Source of the DNA: Roseomonas sp.
GTDB lineage: Bacteria; Pseudomonadota; Alphaproteobacteria; Acetobacterales; Acetobacteraceae
NCBI GenBank assembly: GCA_020249415.1
Contig: JADCFR010000437.1
Coordinates: forward strand, 1-12,478
Reading direction: 5' to 3'
DNA length: 12,478 nucleotides
The notes beneath the pieces were generated by a model. That model saw only the letters and a program-made list of their open reading frames with translations. It made no database searches and was not told the DNA's origin. Within the stretch, counting starts at the first letter, position 1. Each line of letters starts with the position of its first letter. Both the position numbers and the translations under genes were made by a program. Below, in pieces: positions 1 through 8,403 of the stretch.

Positions 1-112
1 CCTCACCTTCGCCGGGTTCGGGCGCTGCGGTTTCGACAATATCGAAATCCTCCGGCACCGGGGCGCCAACGGGGCGGCGCTTCAACAGGATTTGCAGGTT
101 TTTCTCGGCCAT
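1..112 (-). CDS. NADP-dependent MDR oxidoreductase (N-terminal fragment)
   Basis: Only the first 37 codons are in the window; the gene continues past the left edge. The N-terminus reads MAEKNLQILLKRRPVG, followed by P-x-P-E-D-F and an E-P-G-E-G-E stretch. This is the typical opening of the CurA/YncB-like branch of medium-chain dehydrogenases/reductases. These are cytosolic NADPH-dependent enzymes that reduce activated double bonds of enones and related substrates. The start is supported by an AAAGGAGA ribosome binding site (minus strand, 119-126), 6-7 bases from the ATG. The gene is divergent from the enoyl-CoA hydratase gene, so the two may share a control region. Family assignment rests on the N-terminus only; the Rossmann domain is not visible. 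Confidence 0.75.
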   Translation of the reverse strand, partial: MAEKNLQILLKRRPVGAPVPEDFDIVETAAPEPGEGE

Positions 113-225
113 GGGGGGTCTCCTTTCGATCAATCTGCCATGTTTCCTGGCGCAGCGAAATTAGGGCGCTGACAAGGGCGGCCTTCTGAAGCAGTCTCCG
201 CCGCTTAAATACCCGGAGATTCGCC
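113..225. other. Divergent intergenic region
   Basis: This 113-base stretch separates the left-edge oxidoreductase (minus) from the enoyl-CoA hydratase (plus) and must hold promoters for both. Ribosome binding sites are clear on each side: AAAGGAGA (minus, 119-126) and GGAG (plus, 215-218). A CTGACA at 169-174 could be a plus-strand -35 box, but no good -10 box sits at the right spacing. I see no convincing operator. Confidence 0.5.
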
Positions 226-1023
226 ATGCCCCTGCCCGAAACCGAGACCCTGCAACTCGAAAGCCCCGAGCCCCACATCCAAATCGTCCGCCTCAATCGG
301 CCAGAGGTTTCCAACGCCTTCAACACGCAAATGGGGCGGGATTTGCACACGGTCTGGTCGGCGCTGATCGCGGAGCCCGGCGATATCCGCTGCGTCATCC
401 TGACCGCAACCGGCGGGCGCGCCTTTTGTGCGGGCGGTGACCTCAAGGAACGCAAGGGCATGACGGATGCCGCCTGGCGCCATCAGCATGAGATTTTTGA
501 GCGTGCCTTCTGGACCATGCTGGATTGCCAAATCCCGATCATCGCCGCGGTGAATGGCCATGCCTATGCGGGCGGGCTGGAATTGGTGCTCGCGTCAGAC
601 TTTGCCTATGGCGTCACGGGCACGCGTTTTGCGCTGACGGAAGTGACGATTGGCATCATGCCAGGGGCGGGCGGCACGCAAACCCTGCCGCGCATTGTTG
701 GCGAACGGCGTGCCAAGGAAATCATCCTGACCGGCAAGCCCTTCACCGCCGAACAGGCGCTGGAATGGGGTATTCTGAACCGCGTCTGCGCGCCGGAGGA
801 AGTGCTGCCCGCCGCGCTTGAGACCGCGCGCGTGATCGCCGGCAACGCGCCGCTTTCCATCCGGCAAGCCAAGCGTTCCATGCATTTCGGTTTGCAGATG
901 GATTTGCGCAGTGCGCTCCGTTTTGAAGTGGAATGCTACAATCAACTGGTCGGCACGGAAGACCGGCAGGAGGGCATTCTGTCCTTCAACGAAAAGCGCA
1001 AGCCGGTGTTCAAGGGAAGATGA
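226..1023 (+). CDS. Enoyl-CoA hydratase/isomerase family protein
   Basis: A 265-residue crotonase-superfamily protein, the usual length for a single-domain cytosolic enoyl-CoA hydratase. It probably acts on an acyl-CoA double bond in fatty acid, branched-chain amino acid or aromatic degradation. The oxyanion-hole segment AFCAGGDLKE is at residues 66-75. The second motif, AGGLE, is at 115-119 and E-V-T-I-G-I-M-P-G-A-G-G at 139-150. Glu119 and Glu139 align with the two catalytic glutamates of rat mitochondrial hydratase (Glu144, Glu164), so hydratase activity is plausible rather than only isomerase activity. GGAG at 215-218 supports the start. It overlaps the downstream GNAT gene by 4 bases, so the two are translationally coupled. 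The exact substrate cannot be read from the sequence. Confidence 0.93.
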   Translation: MPLPETETLQLESPEPHIQIVRLNRPEVSNAFNTQMGRDLHTVWSALIAEPGDIRCVILTATGGRAFCAGGDLKERKGMTDAAWRHQHEIFERAFWTMLDCQIPIIAAVNGHAYAGGLELVLASDFAYGVTGTRFALTEVTIGIMPGAGGTQTLPRIVGERRAKEIILTGKPFTAEQALEWGILNRVCAPEEVLPAALETARVIAGNAPLSIRQAKRSMHFGLQMDLRSALRFEVECYNQLVGTEDRQEGILSFNEKRKPVFKGR

Positions 1024-1484
1024 TCAAAGTCGCGGTCGAAAGCCCGCAGCAGGAGGACATCGCAGCGCTGCTAAGCCAATCCGATGCGGTGGCGGCGGCG
1101 CTTTACCCTGGTGCCTTTCGCCGCGCGATCACCCCGGCATCCCTGGATGCGCCAGAGATAAGCCTATTCGTCGCACGCATCGCTGAGCACGCCATTGGTT
1201 GCTGCGCGCTGCTTGATCGCGGTGATGGCACGGCAGAAATCAAGCGCATGATTGTGGATGAAGCCCATCGCGGCAGCGGTGCCGGTGCTTCCCTGTTGGC
1301 CGCGCTGGACGGCGCGGCAGAGCGGCGCGGCATTCGCACGCTTTTGCTTGAAGTCGGCATTCGCAATGTTGCGGCTTATGCGCTTTATCGCCGCGCCGGC
1401 TTCACGCCCTGCGCGGCTTTTGCACCCTATATAGCGGACCCGATCAGCCGTTTTCTGGCGAAATCGGTTTCAACCAAAGCGTGA
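1020..1484 (+). CDS. GNAT family N-acetyltransferase
   Basis: A 154-residue protein of single-domain GNAT size, expected to transfer an acetyl group from acetyl-CoA to an amine. The acetyl-CoA binding motif A is visible as K-R-M-I-V-D-E-A-H-R-G-S-G-A-G at residues 75-89, with the R/Q-x-x-G-x-G/A loop at 84-89. Motif B follows as L-E-V-G-I-R-N-V-A-A-Y-A-L-Y-R-R-A-G-F at 110-128. I chose the ATG at 1020, inside the ATGA overlap with the hydratase stop, rather than the in-frame ATG at 933, which would add 29 residues antiquated by lying wholly inside the hydratase gene. The protein's own sequence begins M-I-K-V-A-V-E. The acceptor (small molecule or protein) is unknown. Coupling to the hydratase suggests co-expression, not necessarily a shared pathway. 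Its stop is only 9 bases from the convergent trxA stop. Confidence 0.88.
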   Translation: MIKVAVESPQQEDIAALLSQSDAVAAALYPGAFRRAITPASLDAPEISLFVARIAEHAIGCCALLDRGDGTAEIKRMIVDEAHRGSGAGASLLAALDGAAERRGIRTLLLEVGIRNVAAYALYRRAGFTPCAAFAPYIADPISRFLAKSVSTKA

Positions 1485-1493
1485 TGCCAGAAA

Positions 1494-1826
1494 TCACTCA
1501 CCGAGCGTCGTTGAAATCCAATTCTTCAGCGCGCCCTTGGGCAGCGCACCCACCTTGGTGTCCAAAGGCTTGCCATCCTTGAACAGGATCATGGTTGGGA
1601 TGCCGCGCACCGCATATTCATTCGGCGTCATCGGGTTCTCATCAATATTCACCTTGGCGATGGTGAGCTTGCCGGCATATTCCGCCGCAATCTCATCCAG
1701 GATCGGCCCCACCATGCGGCAGGGGCCGCACCATTCGGCCCAGAAATCAACCAGCACCGCGCCGCTGGAATCGAGCACATCAGCCTTGAAGCTCTCATCC
1801 GATACAGCCTTGGTCAGATCACCCAT
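1494..1826 (-). CDS. trxA: Thioredoxin
   Basis: A 110-residue classical thioredoxin, a cytosolic dithiol reductant for ribonucleotide reductase, peptide methionine sulfoxide reductase and other targets. The active site W-C-G-P-C is at residues 32-36. The buried aspartate is at 27 (VDFWA), the conserved lysine at 58 and the cis-proline at 77 (G-I-P-T). No signal peptide is present. An in-frame ATG lies 12 bases upstream (1838), but the GGAG at 1833-1836 sits 6 bases from the ATG at 1826 and overlaps the upstream ATG, so 1826 is preferred. It lies 78 bases downstream of the RND permease on the same strand, with a perfect hairpin between. It may therefore be read through from the pump operon or have its own promoter in the gap. 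Confidence 0.96.
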   Translation of the reverse strand: MGDLTKAVSDESFKADVLDSSGAVLVDFWAEWCGPCRMVGPILDEIAAEYAGKLTIAKVNIDENPMTPNEYAVRGIPTMILFKDGKPLDTKVGALPKGALKNWISTTLGE

Positions 1827-1846
1827 GGGGGTCTCCATCGAATCGC

Positions 1847-1867
1847 GGGCAGCGGGATGCGCTGCCC
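1847..1867 (-). promoter_or_regulatory. Perfect hairpin between RND permease and trxA
   Basis: An 8-base perfect inverted repeat (GGGCAGCG / CGCTGCCC) with a 5-base loop. On the minus strand it falls between the RND stop (1905) and the trxA start (1826), about 10 bases before the trxA ribosome binding site. No T-run follows it in the direction of transcription, so it is not a standard intrinsic terminator. It could be a 3'-end processing or stability structure for the pump mRNA, an attenuator, or part of the trxA leader. Confidence 0.55.
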
Positions 1868-1904
1868 TTCTTGCATCTGAAAATCGTGTCTCACCGCGCC
1901 CGGG

Positions 1905-4900
1905 TCAAGAAGGGGGGTGGGCCGGCGTCTTGGCCGCCCCCTCAGTCCAACCGAGCATGGCCTTCAAACGCTCCCGCATGGTTTGGAAGGTCACGTAAAG
2001 CATCGGGATCATGAAAATCCCAATAGTCGAGGCCGCAAGCATCCCCCAGAACACGGGCGTGCCGACCGCACGGCGGCTGATCTGCGAAGCGCCTTCCGCC
2101 ACCACCAGCGGATAAAGCCCCAGTATGAAGGCGAAGGACGTCATCATCACCGCCCGGAAGCGCAGCTTGGCGCCCAGCACGGCTGCTTCCTGGATGGATT
2201 TGCCATGCAATTCGCGCTGTTCCTTGGCGAATTCGATGATCAGAATGCCGTTCTTTGCGGCGAGCGCAATCAGCACCACAATCCCGACCTGCGCATATAA
2301 ATCAAGCGAAAGCCCGGCAGCGCCGATGGACGCAATCGCCCCCAACACCCCAACCGCCACCGAAAGCAAAACCGGCACGGGAATGGTCCAGCTTTCATAA
2401 AGGGCAACCAGGAACAGGAAGGCGAAAAGCACTGCCAAGCCCAGGATCATGCCCGTCTGGCCCGCCGCGGCTTTCTCCTGATAGGCCGTGCCGGTCCATT
2501 CAAAGGAATAGCCCTGCGGCAGCGTCTTGGCGCTGATCCTTTCCATGGCTGCAAGCCCATCGCCGCTGCTCCGCCCCGGCGCGGGTTCGCCATTCACCGA
2601 AAGGCTGCGGACATTATTGTAGCGCACAATGCTTTGCGGGCCGAAATCCACACGAATATCGGCGAAGGCGCGGATCGGGATCATATCGCCATTGGTATTG
2701 CGCACATGCACGCGGAAGATGTCTTCCACCGATGCGCGGTCCCCTTCTTCGGCCTGCAGGCTCACGCGCCAGCTTCGGCCAAACAGGTTGAAGTCATTGA
2801 TGTAATAGCTGCTCATGGTCGCTTGCAGCGCGGCAAAGATATCGCTGATCGAAACACCAAGCACCTGCGCGCGATCCCGATCGAGATCAAGAAAGATCGA
2901 GGGCGCCGCCGCCGAGAAGGTGGAGAAAACCCGCGTCAGATCGGGGTCCTGATTGGCGGCAAATACCAGGCCGCGCATGACCGCAGCCATTTCGGCCACG
3001 GGGCGGCCTTCCAGATTTTGCAACTGGTATTGGAAGCCACCACCGGTGCCAAGGCCCACAATCGGCGGCAGGTTGAAGGGTAATACCAGGGCAGGGATTT
3101 GCACGGTACCGCGCGCCACCGCGGCGATCAGCGCATCCACCTTCGTCTCGGGCGCGGTGCGTTCCTCAAAGGGTTTCAGCGTCACGATGAAGAAGGCGCT
3201 ATTGGATTGCGCCAAGCCATTCAGCATGGAAAAGCCCGAGACAGTTTGCACCGCCTGCACACCCGGCAGCGCCTGAATGACTGCTTCTACCTGCTGGGAC
3301 AATTCCCTGGTGCGATTGAGCGATGCGCCATCGGGCAATTGCATTTCGGCCAGGAAGGCGCCCTGGTCTTCCTGCGGCAAAAAGCCGGTTGGCGTGCGGC
3401 TGGCAATGCCGAAAATCCCAAAGGCAATGACGCCGAGAAGCACCAGGCTGAAGGCCGAAAGCCGCACAAGCCGCGCGACAATCGCGCCATAGCCATCGCG
3501 CACTGCATCAATGAAGGCGGAGACCCGGCCCATGATGCCCTTCTTCGGCCCGTGATGTGCCTTCAGCAATATGGCACAAAGTGCGGGTGAAAGCGTCAGC
3601 GCATTGATCGCCGAAAACAACATGCCGACACTGACTGTCACCGCGAATTGCCGGAACAACTCGCCCGAAATGCCGGGGATGAAGGCCAAAGGCACAAAGA
3701 CCGAAAGCAGCACCATGGTAATCGCCACAATCGGCGCTGTGATCCCATCCATGGCAAGCTTGGTGGCTTCCGGTACCGAAAGCTCAGGATGGTGTTCCAT
3801 GGTGGCTTCGACATTTTCCACCACCACAATCGCATCATCCACCACAATGCCAATGGCAAGCACCATGGCCAGCAGGGAGACCGTATTGGCCGAATAGCCC
3901 ATGGCGTTCAGCACCGCGAAGGTGCTGATCAGGCTGACCGGGACCGCGATCAGCGGAATGATGGTGGCGCGGATCGAGCCCAGGAACAGGAAGACCACAA
4001 TCACCACCAGCACAAAGGCTTCCAGCAGTGTCTTGATCACCTCATGAATCGTGAGCTTCACGAATAATGTGGTGTCATAGGTCACCTCATAGCCAAGCCC
4101 GGCGGGAAAGCGTGTTGCCAATTGGCGCATGGTGGCGCCGACAGCTTCCGCAACACCAACCGCATTGGCGCCCGGTGAGAGGAAAATCTGGATCAGCAGC
4201 GCGGCACCACCATTCAGCCGCGTATCCACATCCTGGTTCCAGGCACCAAGTTCCAGCCGCGCCACATCGCGCACACGGAGCACACTGCCATCCGGATTGG
4301 CGCGGATGATGATGGCGCCAAACTCATCCGTGGTGACCAGCCGGCCCGTCGTGGTGATATTGAGCTGATAGGATGTATCCTGACTCATGGGCTGGGCGCC
4401 AATGCGCCCGAGCGGTGCCACCTGGTTCTGCTTCTGGATCGCGCCAATCACATCGGCCGGGGTCAGGCCAAGCGCTGTCAGGCGATCCGTCTGGAACCAG
4501 ATGCGCATGGAATAATCGCGCGTGCCGAACATCTGCGCGTCACCCACGCCGGGCACGCGGCGCAAAGCATCCAGCACATTGATCGTCGCATAATTGCTGA
4601 TGAAGAGCGTATCGAGCGACCCATCGGTGGAGCGGATGGTGATCACCTGCAGCATCGCCGATGATTTCTTGCGCACCGTCAGGCCAAGGCGTTGCACTTC
4701 CTGCGGCAATTGTGCCAGCGCCAATTGCGCGCGGTTATTAACATTGGTGGTGTTCTGATCCGGGTCCGATCCCACGCGGAAGGAGACATTCAGCGTATAG
4801 GAACCATCATTGCCGCTGGTGGATTGCATATAGATCATGCCATCCACGCCATTGATCTGGCTCTCAAGCGGCTGCGCGACGGTTGCTTCCACCACCTCAG

Positions 4901-5063
4901 AAGACGCGCCTGGGAAATTGGCGGTCACCGAAACCTGGGGCGGCACGATATCGGGGAATTGCGCCACCGGAATGCGCAGCAGCGAAATCAGGCCGGCAAT
5001 GGTTGTCAGGATCGCGACAACAATCGCGAAGCGCGGGCGGTCAACGAATAGTTTTGAAATCAT
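1905..5063 (-). CDS. RND multidrug efflux permease, HAE1/AcrB type
   Basis: A 1052-residue inner-membrane proton-driven pump of normal AcrB length. As in its family, it should form a trimer with 12 membrane helices and two large periplasmic loops, and export hydrophobic or amphiphilic compounds. The N-terminus [12 protein letters not shown] and F-P-D-I-V-P-P are diagnostic for HAE1. The proton relay is intact: D409-D410 in helix 4 ([13 protein letters not shown]) and K937 in helix 10 (L-A-A-K-N-G-I). The porter-domain signature Q-N-L-E-G-R-P is at 682-688. The start is 6 bases after the adaptor stop, so the two are co-translated. There is no strong ribosome binding site of its own. The substrate cannot be predicted reliably. 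No outer-membrane channel gene is adjacent. Confidence 0.96.
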   Translation of the reverse strand: MISKLFVDRPRFAIVVAILTTIAGLISLLRIPVAQFPDIVPPQVSVTANFPGASSEVVEATVAQPLESQINGVDGMIYMQSTSGNDGSYTLNVSFRVGSDPDQNTTNVNNRAQLALAQLPQEVQRLGLTVRKKSSAMLQVITIRSTDGSLDTLFISNYATINVLDALRRVPGVGDAQMFGTRDYSMRIWFQTDRLTALGLTPADVIGAIQKQNQVAPLGRIGAQPMSQDTSYQLNITTTGRLVTTDEFGAIIIRANPDGSVLRVRDVARLELGAWNQDVDTRLNGGAALLIQIFLSPGANAVGVAEAVGATMRQLATRFPAGLGYEVTYDTTLFVKLTIHEVIKTLLEAFVLVVIVVFLFLGSIRATIIPLIAVPVSLISTFAVLNAMGYSANTVSLLAMVLAIGIVVDDAIVVVENVEATMEHHPELSVPEATKLAMDGITAPIVAITMVLLSVFVPLAFIPGISGELFRQFAVTVSVGMLFSAINALTLSPALCAILLKAHHGPKKGIMGRVSAFIDAVRDGYGAIVARLVRLSAFSLVLLGVIAFGIFGIASRTPTGFLPQEDQGAFLAEMQLPDGASLNRTRELSQQVEAVIQALPGVQAVQTVSGFSMLNGLAQSNSAFFIVTLKPFEERTAPETKVDALIAAVARGTVQIPALVLPFNLPPIVGLGTGGGFQYQLQNLEGRPVAEMAAVMRGLVFAANQDPDLTRVFSTFSAAAPSIFLDLDRDRAQVLGVSISDIFAALQATMSSYYINDFNLFGRSWRVSLQAEEGDRASVEDIFRVHVRNTNGDMIPIRAFADIRVDFGPQSIVRYNNVRSLSVNGEPAPGRSSGDGLAAMERISAKTLPQGYSFEWTGTAYQEKAAAGQTGMILGLAVLFAFLFLVALYESWTIPVPVLLSVAVGVLGAIASIGAAGLSLDLYAQVGIVVLIALAAKNGILIIEFAKEQRELHGKSIQEAAVLGAKLRFRAVMMTSFAFILGLYPLVVAEGASQISRRAVGTPVFWGMLAASTIGIFMIPMLYVTFQTMRERLKAMLGWTEGAAKTPAHPPS

Positions 5064-5069
5064 GGCGCG

Positions 5070-6263
5070 TCAGCCCCGCCTTGGTGCGGCGCCAGGCATG
5101 GCACCACTTGGCGAGCTTGGTGCCGGCTGCGGGGCAACTGTCGCGCCGGGGCGCGCACGCTGCGCGCCTTCGGTGATCACCAATTGGCCAATCTCCAGCC
5201 CTTCGGTCACCACCAATTGGCCGCCAAGCCCGCGCGTTGTCTTCACGCGCTTGACCTCCACCTTGTTCTCGGCGCCGACCACAAGAACAAAGCTGCCGGC
5301 CTGGTCTATCTGCAAGGCGGATTGCGGAATGACGATGGCCTGTTCCGGGTCGCCCGCTTCGACCACTACGGTCACCGCCTGGCCATCCACCAGCAGCTTT
5401 TGTGGATTGGCGATCATGGCCAGCACCAGCACGGAATCGGTGGCACGATTGGTCGTGACATCGATGAAGTCAAAGCGGCCCGTACTGTCCAGCATGGACC
5501 CATCGGGCAGGCGCACGCGCACCTTGATGCGCTCCGCGCCATCGGTGCCGCCTTCACGGCGGACTTGCAGCAATTGCCGCTGCGTGACGGGGAAGCTGAT
5601 GCGGATCGGGTCGTCACGCACAATCGTGACCAGCGTGCCCGTGCTTGGGCTCACGACATTGCCGGGGCTGAGCGGCGAACGCCCCGCGCGGCCATCAAAG
5701 GGCGCGCGGATTTCGGTATAGTCGTAATTGATCTGGGCCTGCTGCAATTGCGCCTCAGCAGCGGCGACCTTGGCCTTGGCTTCGGCCTCGGCCGTGATCC
5801 GGTCATCCAGCGTTGCTTGCGGAATGGCGTTGGTTTTCACCAATTCGCGCCCGCGCGTCACCTGGGTGGTGGCATTGGCCAGATCGGCGCGCGCGCTATC
5901 AAGCTGCGCGCGGCGGAGTGCCACTTCGGCCGCGAAGGGTGGCTGTTCCAGGGTGAACAGCAATTGCCCGGCCTTCACGGCGTCACCTTCATTGAAATGC
6001 CGCGTCTGCAAAAAACCCGTGACGCGCGCCACAATGTCAACGCGGTCAATCGCTTCCACACGGCCAATGAAATCGGCGCCCTTGCTGATGGGCTGGCGTT
6101 CCACGCGGCTGACGAAAACCGCGGCCGGCGGGGCGGCGGCCTGCTGGCGGGCTGGGGCGGTTTCTTCCTTACATCCGGGCAAAACCGGCAGGACCAAAGC
6201 CAGCATCACCGGTAGCGCCAGGCGCGCCGCGCCCTTCTGGTCACGCAAAGCCATGGTGGTCAT
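5070..6263 (-). CDS. RND efflux periplasmic adaptor (membrane fusion lipoprotein)
   Basis: A 397-residue AcrA/MexA-like adaptor that bridges the RND permease to a TolC-type outer-membrane channel. A lipoprotein signal ends at L-P-G-C (Cys31), suggesting inner-membrane anchoring by acylated cysteine. Next come the first half of the lipoyl domain (about 65-105, with G-R-V-E-A-I-D-R-V-D-I-V-A-R), an Ala/Gln-rich coiled-coil hairpin (about 108-178) and the returning lipoyl strand Y-T-E-I-R-A-P-F-D-G-R-A-G (182-194). A beta-barrel and membrane-proximal domain follow, and the tail is Pro/Ala-rich. The start is uncertain. GAGGGAG is only 1 base before the ATG at 6263, but 10 bases before an in-frame ATG at 6254, which would give 394 residues. 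It heads the pump operon. Confidence 0.94.
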   Translation of the reverse strand: MTTMALRDQKGAARLALPVMLALVLPVLPGCKEETAPARQQAAAPPAAVFVSRVERQPISKGADFIGRVEAIDRVDIVARVTGFLQTRHFNEGDAVKAGQLLFTLEQPPFAAEVALRRAQLDSARADLANATTQVTRGRELVKTNAIPQATLDDRITAEAEAKAKVAAAEAQLQQAQINYDYTEIRAPFDGRAGRSPLSPGNVVSPSTGTLVTIVRDDPIRISFPVTQRQLLQVRREGGTDGAERIKVRVRLPDGSMLDSTGRFDFIDVTTNRATDSVLVLAMIANPQKLLVDGQAVTVVVEAGDPEQAIVIPQSALQIDQAGSFVLVVGAENKVEVKRVKTTRGLGGQLVVTEGLEIGQLVITEGAQRARPGATVAPQPAPSSPSGAMPGAAPRRG

Positions 6264-6418
6264 TCTCCCTCAACCAAGCCGCGGCCGAAGGCCGCTCGAT
6301 AAATCTCGCCAGAACGCTAACAGGCTTGCGCGGGCCTGGGTAGCTTCGCGCCGGCGCCGTTTCCCGGCATGGCAATCCGCGCTACAGCAGGCTTGATGAC
6401 GCGCGAAGCCCATCCCCG
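6264..6418. other. Divergent intergenic region between efflux and lipid A operons
   Basis: 155 bases separating the minus-strand adaptor gene from the plus-strand DUF374 gene. It must contain promoters for both operons, but I see no clear -35/-10 pair. A short GC-rich inverted repeat, GCGGCC-GAA-GGCCGC (6281-6295), lies in the presumed adaptor mRNA leader and could be a small hairpin or protein-binding site. The DUF374 start has no recognisable ribosome binding site in front of it. Confidence 0.45.
6281..6295. repeat. GC-rich inverted repeat in efflux operon leader
   Basis: A 6-base perfect inverted repeat, GCGGCC / GGCCGC, around the loop GAA. It lies about 20 bases upstream of the adaptor start, within the likely 5' leader of the pump mRNA. 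No T-run follows on either strand, so it is not a terminator. In GC-rich DNA an arm this short can arise by chance. Confidence 0.35.
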
Positions 6419-7096
6419 ATGCTCAAGCGGCTGATCCGCCATCCTGCCGCCCAGGCGCTGCTGGCGTGGCTGATCGGGCTTTATCTGCGGCTGATCTGGG
6501 CCACCACGCGCTGGCAGCTTGAAGGCGCCGAACACGCCAAGGTGAAGCCGGGGGAACCTTTGATCCTCGCCTTTTGGCATGAATGCCTGCCGCTCGCCGC
6601 GCAGGGCTGGCGGCTGATGGGCCGGCATATCCCGGCCGTTTCGGGGCTGCGGGCGCAGGCGCTGATTTCGCGGCACCGGGATGGGCGGTTGATCGCGCGC
6701 GCGGTCGCACCTTTTGATGTTGAGGTTGTGCATGCCTCCTCATCAAAAGGTGGGGCGGCGGGGCTCCGCCAGCTTTTGCGGGTGCTGGAAGGCGGCGGGG
6801 TTGCGGTGATCACGCCCGATGGCCCGCGCGGCCCGGCACGACAAGCCGCCCCAGGCATTGCCCAGCTTGCGGCCTTGGCAGGGCTGCCGGTGCTGGCTTG
6901 CGGGGCAGCGTCGTCACGCATGCGCCGCGCGCGCTCCTGGGACCGCATGCGTTTTCCGCTGCCCTTTGCCCGTGCCGTGGTGGTGATCGAAGCACCCATC
7001 ACCGTGCCGCGCGAAGACCCGGCCAGCGCCTTGCCGGCCATCACCGCGGCGCTCAACCGCGCGACGGAACGCGCCGATCAGGCGGTGGCGCGATGA
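6419..7096 (+). CDS. DUF374 lysophospholipid acyltransferase-like protein
   Basis: A 225-residue protein of the DUF374 family within the lysophospholipid acyltransferase superfamily. It has an N-terminal hydrophobic helix (about 11-28), so it is probably attached to the inner membrane. Family landmarks are F-W-H-E at 52-55, S-R-H-R-D-G-R at 84-90, A-S-S-S-K-G-G at 106-112 and the very characteristic D-G-P-R-G-P at 134-139. The canonical acyltransferase H-x4-D box is not evident after His54, as is usual for this family, so activity is inferred by homology only. It overlaps waaA by 4 bases (ATGA) and lies in the lipid A operon, suggesting a role in lipopolysaccharide or lipid A acylation, but the acyl donor and acceptor are unknown. 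Confidence 0.87.
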   Translation: MLKRLIRHPAAQALLAWLIGLYLRLIWATTRWQLEGAEHAKVKPGEPLILAFWHECLPLAAQGWRLMGRHIPAVSGLRAQALISRHRDGRLIARAVAPFDVEVVHASSSKGGAAGLRQLLRVLEGGGVAVITPDGPRGPARQAAPGIAQLAALAGLPVLACGAASSRMRRARSWDRMRFPLPFARAVVVIEAPITVPREDPASALPAITAALNRATERADQAVAR

Positions 7097-8403
7097 CGCC
7101 GCCCAGCCTTTCTGCGCGCATCCTGGCCGGCGGCTGGGCGCTGATCGCCAGCGCTTTGGCGCCCTTGCTACCGTTTTATCTTCGGCGCCGTGTCGCCAAG
7201 GGGAAGGAAATCGCCGAGCGTCTGTCCGAACGCCAGGGCCATGGCGCGGCCCGCCCGGTGGGCCGGCTGGTCTGGTGCCATGCCGCGAGCAATGGGGAGA
7301 CATTGTCCCTGCTACCCGTGCTCGAAGCCTTGGCGAAGCAGGATCCAGCGCTGTCCTTCCTGGTCACCACCGGCACGGTCACTTCCGCGCGCTTGCTCGA
7401 CCAAAGGCTTTCGCCGGAACTGGCGCCGCGCACGCAACATCGTTTTCTGCCCTTGGATGTGCCGCGCTGGGTGGCGCGGTTTCTGGCGGGCTGGCGGCCT
7501 GATCTGGCCGTGATCGTGGAATCCGAACTCTGGCCCAATATGCTGGCGGCAGCCGGCCGGCAGGGCGTGCCCATGGCGCTGATCAATGCGCGCATGTCGG
7601 CGCGCTCGGCCAAAGCCTGGGGCTGGGCGCCGGGTTTCGCGCGGGGCTTGCTTGGGCGTTTCGGGCTGATCCTGGCGCAGACGGAGGCCGATGCGGCGCG
7701 GTTTTCGGCGCTGGCCGGGCGTGCGGTGCCCTGCTGGGGGAACCTGAAATACGCCGCGCCGCCCTTGCCGGCTGATCCCGCCGAACTGGCGCGGCTGAAA
7801 GCAGCCTGGGCAGGGCGGGCGGTTTGGCTCGCCGCCAGTACTCATCCGGGGGAGGATGAAATCATCCTCGCCGCGCATCGGCTGCTGGCGCCGGCGCATC
7901 CCGGCTTGCTGACGGTGATTGTGCCGCGCCATCCGCCGCGCGGGCCGGATATCGCGGGTTTGGCGGGGGATTTGCCGGTGGCGCGGCGTGGGGCAGGGCA
8001 GGAAGCCGGGGCAGGGGTGGCGGTTTATGTCGCGGATACGCTTGGCGAATTGGGCTTATTCTACCGCTTGGCACGCGTGGCGCTGATCGGCGGGTCGTTG
8101 GTGCCGCATGGTGGGCAGAACCCGCTGGAAGCCGCGCGGCTTGGCTGCCCCATCATCACCGGCCCGCATCACTTCAATTTCAGCGAAATCATCGCGCGGC
8201 TGAGCGCTGCCCGTGGCTTGGTGGAAACCCCGGATGGGCCGGGGGCGGCGGAAGCACTCGCCACCCATGTCGCGCCCTTACTGGCCGACCCAGCCGCCGG
8301 GCAGGCCATGGCTGGGGCGGCAGCGTCGCTCGCCCAGGATGAAGCTGGCTTGCCAGAACGCATCGCGACAAGCCTGTTGCCCTTGATCCGCCCGGCGCGG
8401 TAG
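7093..8403 (+). CDS. waaA: 3-deoxy-D-manno-octulosonic acid (Kdo) transferase
   Basis: A 436-residue WaaA/KdtA, a GT30 glycosyltransferase anchored at the cytoplasmic face of the inner membrane. It moves Kdo from CMP-Kdo onto the lipid A precursor. An N-terminal hydrophobic segment (about 11-30) is followed by W-C-H-A-A-S-N-G-E at 61-69, where Glu69 matches the proposed catalytic base. Then come V-E-S-E-L-W-P-N at 142-149, G-N-L-K-Y at 216-220 and the nucleotide-binding G-G-S-L-V-P-H-G-G-Q-N-P-L-E at 333-346. I chose the ATG at 7093 in the ATGA overlap; the upstream in-frame ATG at 6898 would add 65 residues lying inside the DUF374 gene. Whether it adds one or more Kdo residues cannot be told from sequence. 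Confidence 0.96.
   Translation: MTPPSLSARILAGGWALIASALAPLLPFYLRRRVAKGKEIAERLSERQGHGAARPVGRLVWCHAASNGETLSLLPVLEALAKQDPALSFLVTTGTVTSARLLDQRLSPELAPRTQHRFLPLDVPRWVARFLAGWRPDLAVIVESELWPNMLAAAGRQGVPMALINARMSARSAKAWGWAPGFARGLLGRFGLILAQTEADAARFSALAGRAVPCWGNLKYAAPPLPADPAELARLKAAWAGRAVWLAASTHPGEDEIILAAHRLLAPAHPGLLTVIVPRHPPRGPDIAGLAGDLPVARRGAGQEAGAGVAVYVADTLGELGLFYRLARVALIGGSLVPHGGQNPLEAARLGCPIITGPHHFNFSEIIARLSAARGLVETPDGPGAAEALATHVAPLLADPAAGQAMAGAAASLAQDEAGLPERIATSLLPLIRPAR

Noticed and set aside
1847..1867. Intrinsic terminator after the RND permease
   Set aside because: The stem is perfect but lacks a T-run on the minus strand and sits next to the trxA ribosome binding site, so I list it only as a hairpin.
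4837..5721. 294-codon plus-strand open frame across the permease-adaptor junction
   Set aside because: Ser/Thr/Arg-rich translation without domain signature, spanning two real minus-strand genes; a composition shadow.
5184..6215. 343-codon plus-strand open frame opposite the RND adaptor gene
   Set aside because: It is antisense to a clear lipoprotein adaptor, shows no recognisable domain and is rich in His, Gln and Arg, as expected from the reverse reading of a GC-rich gene.
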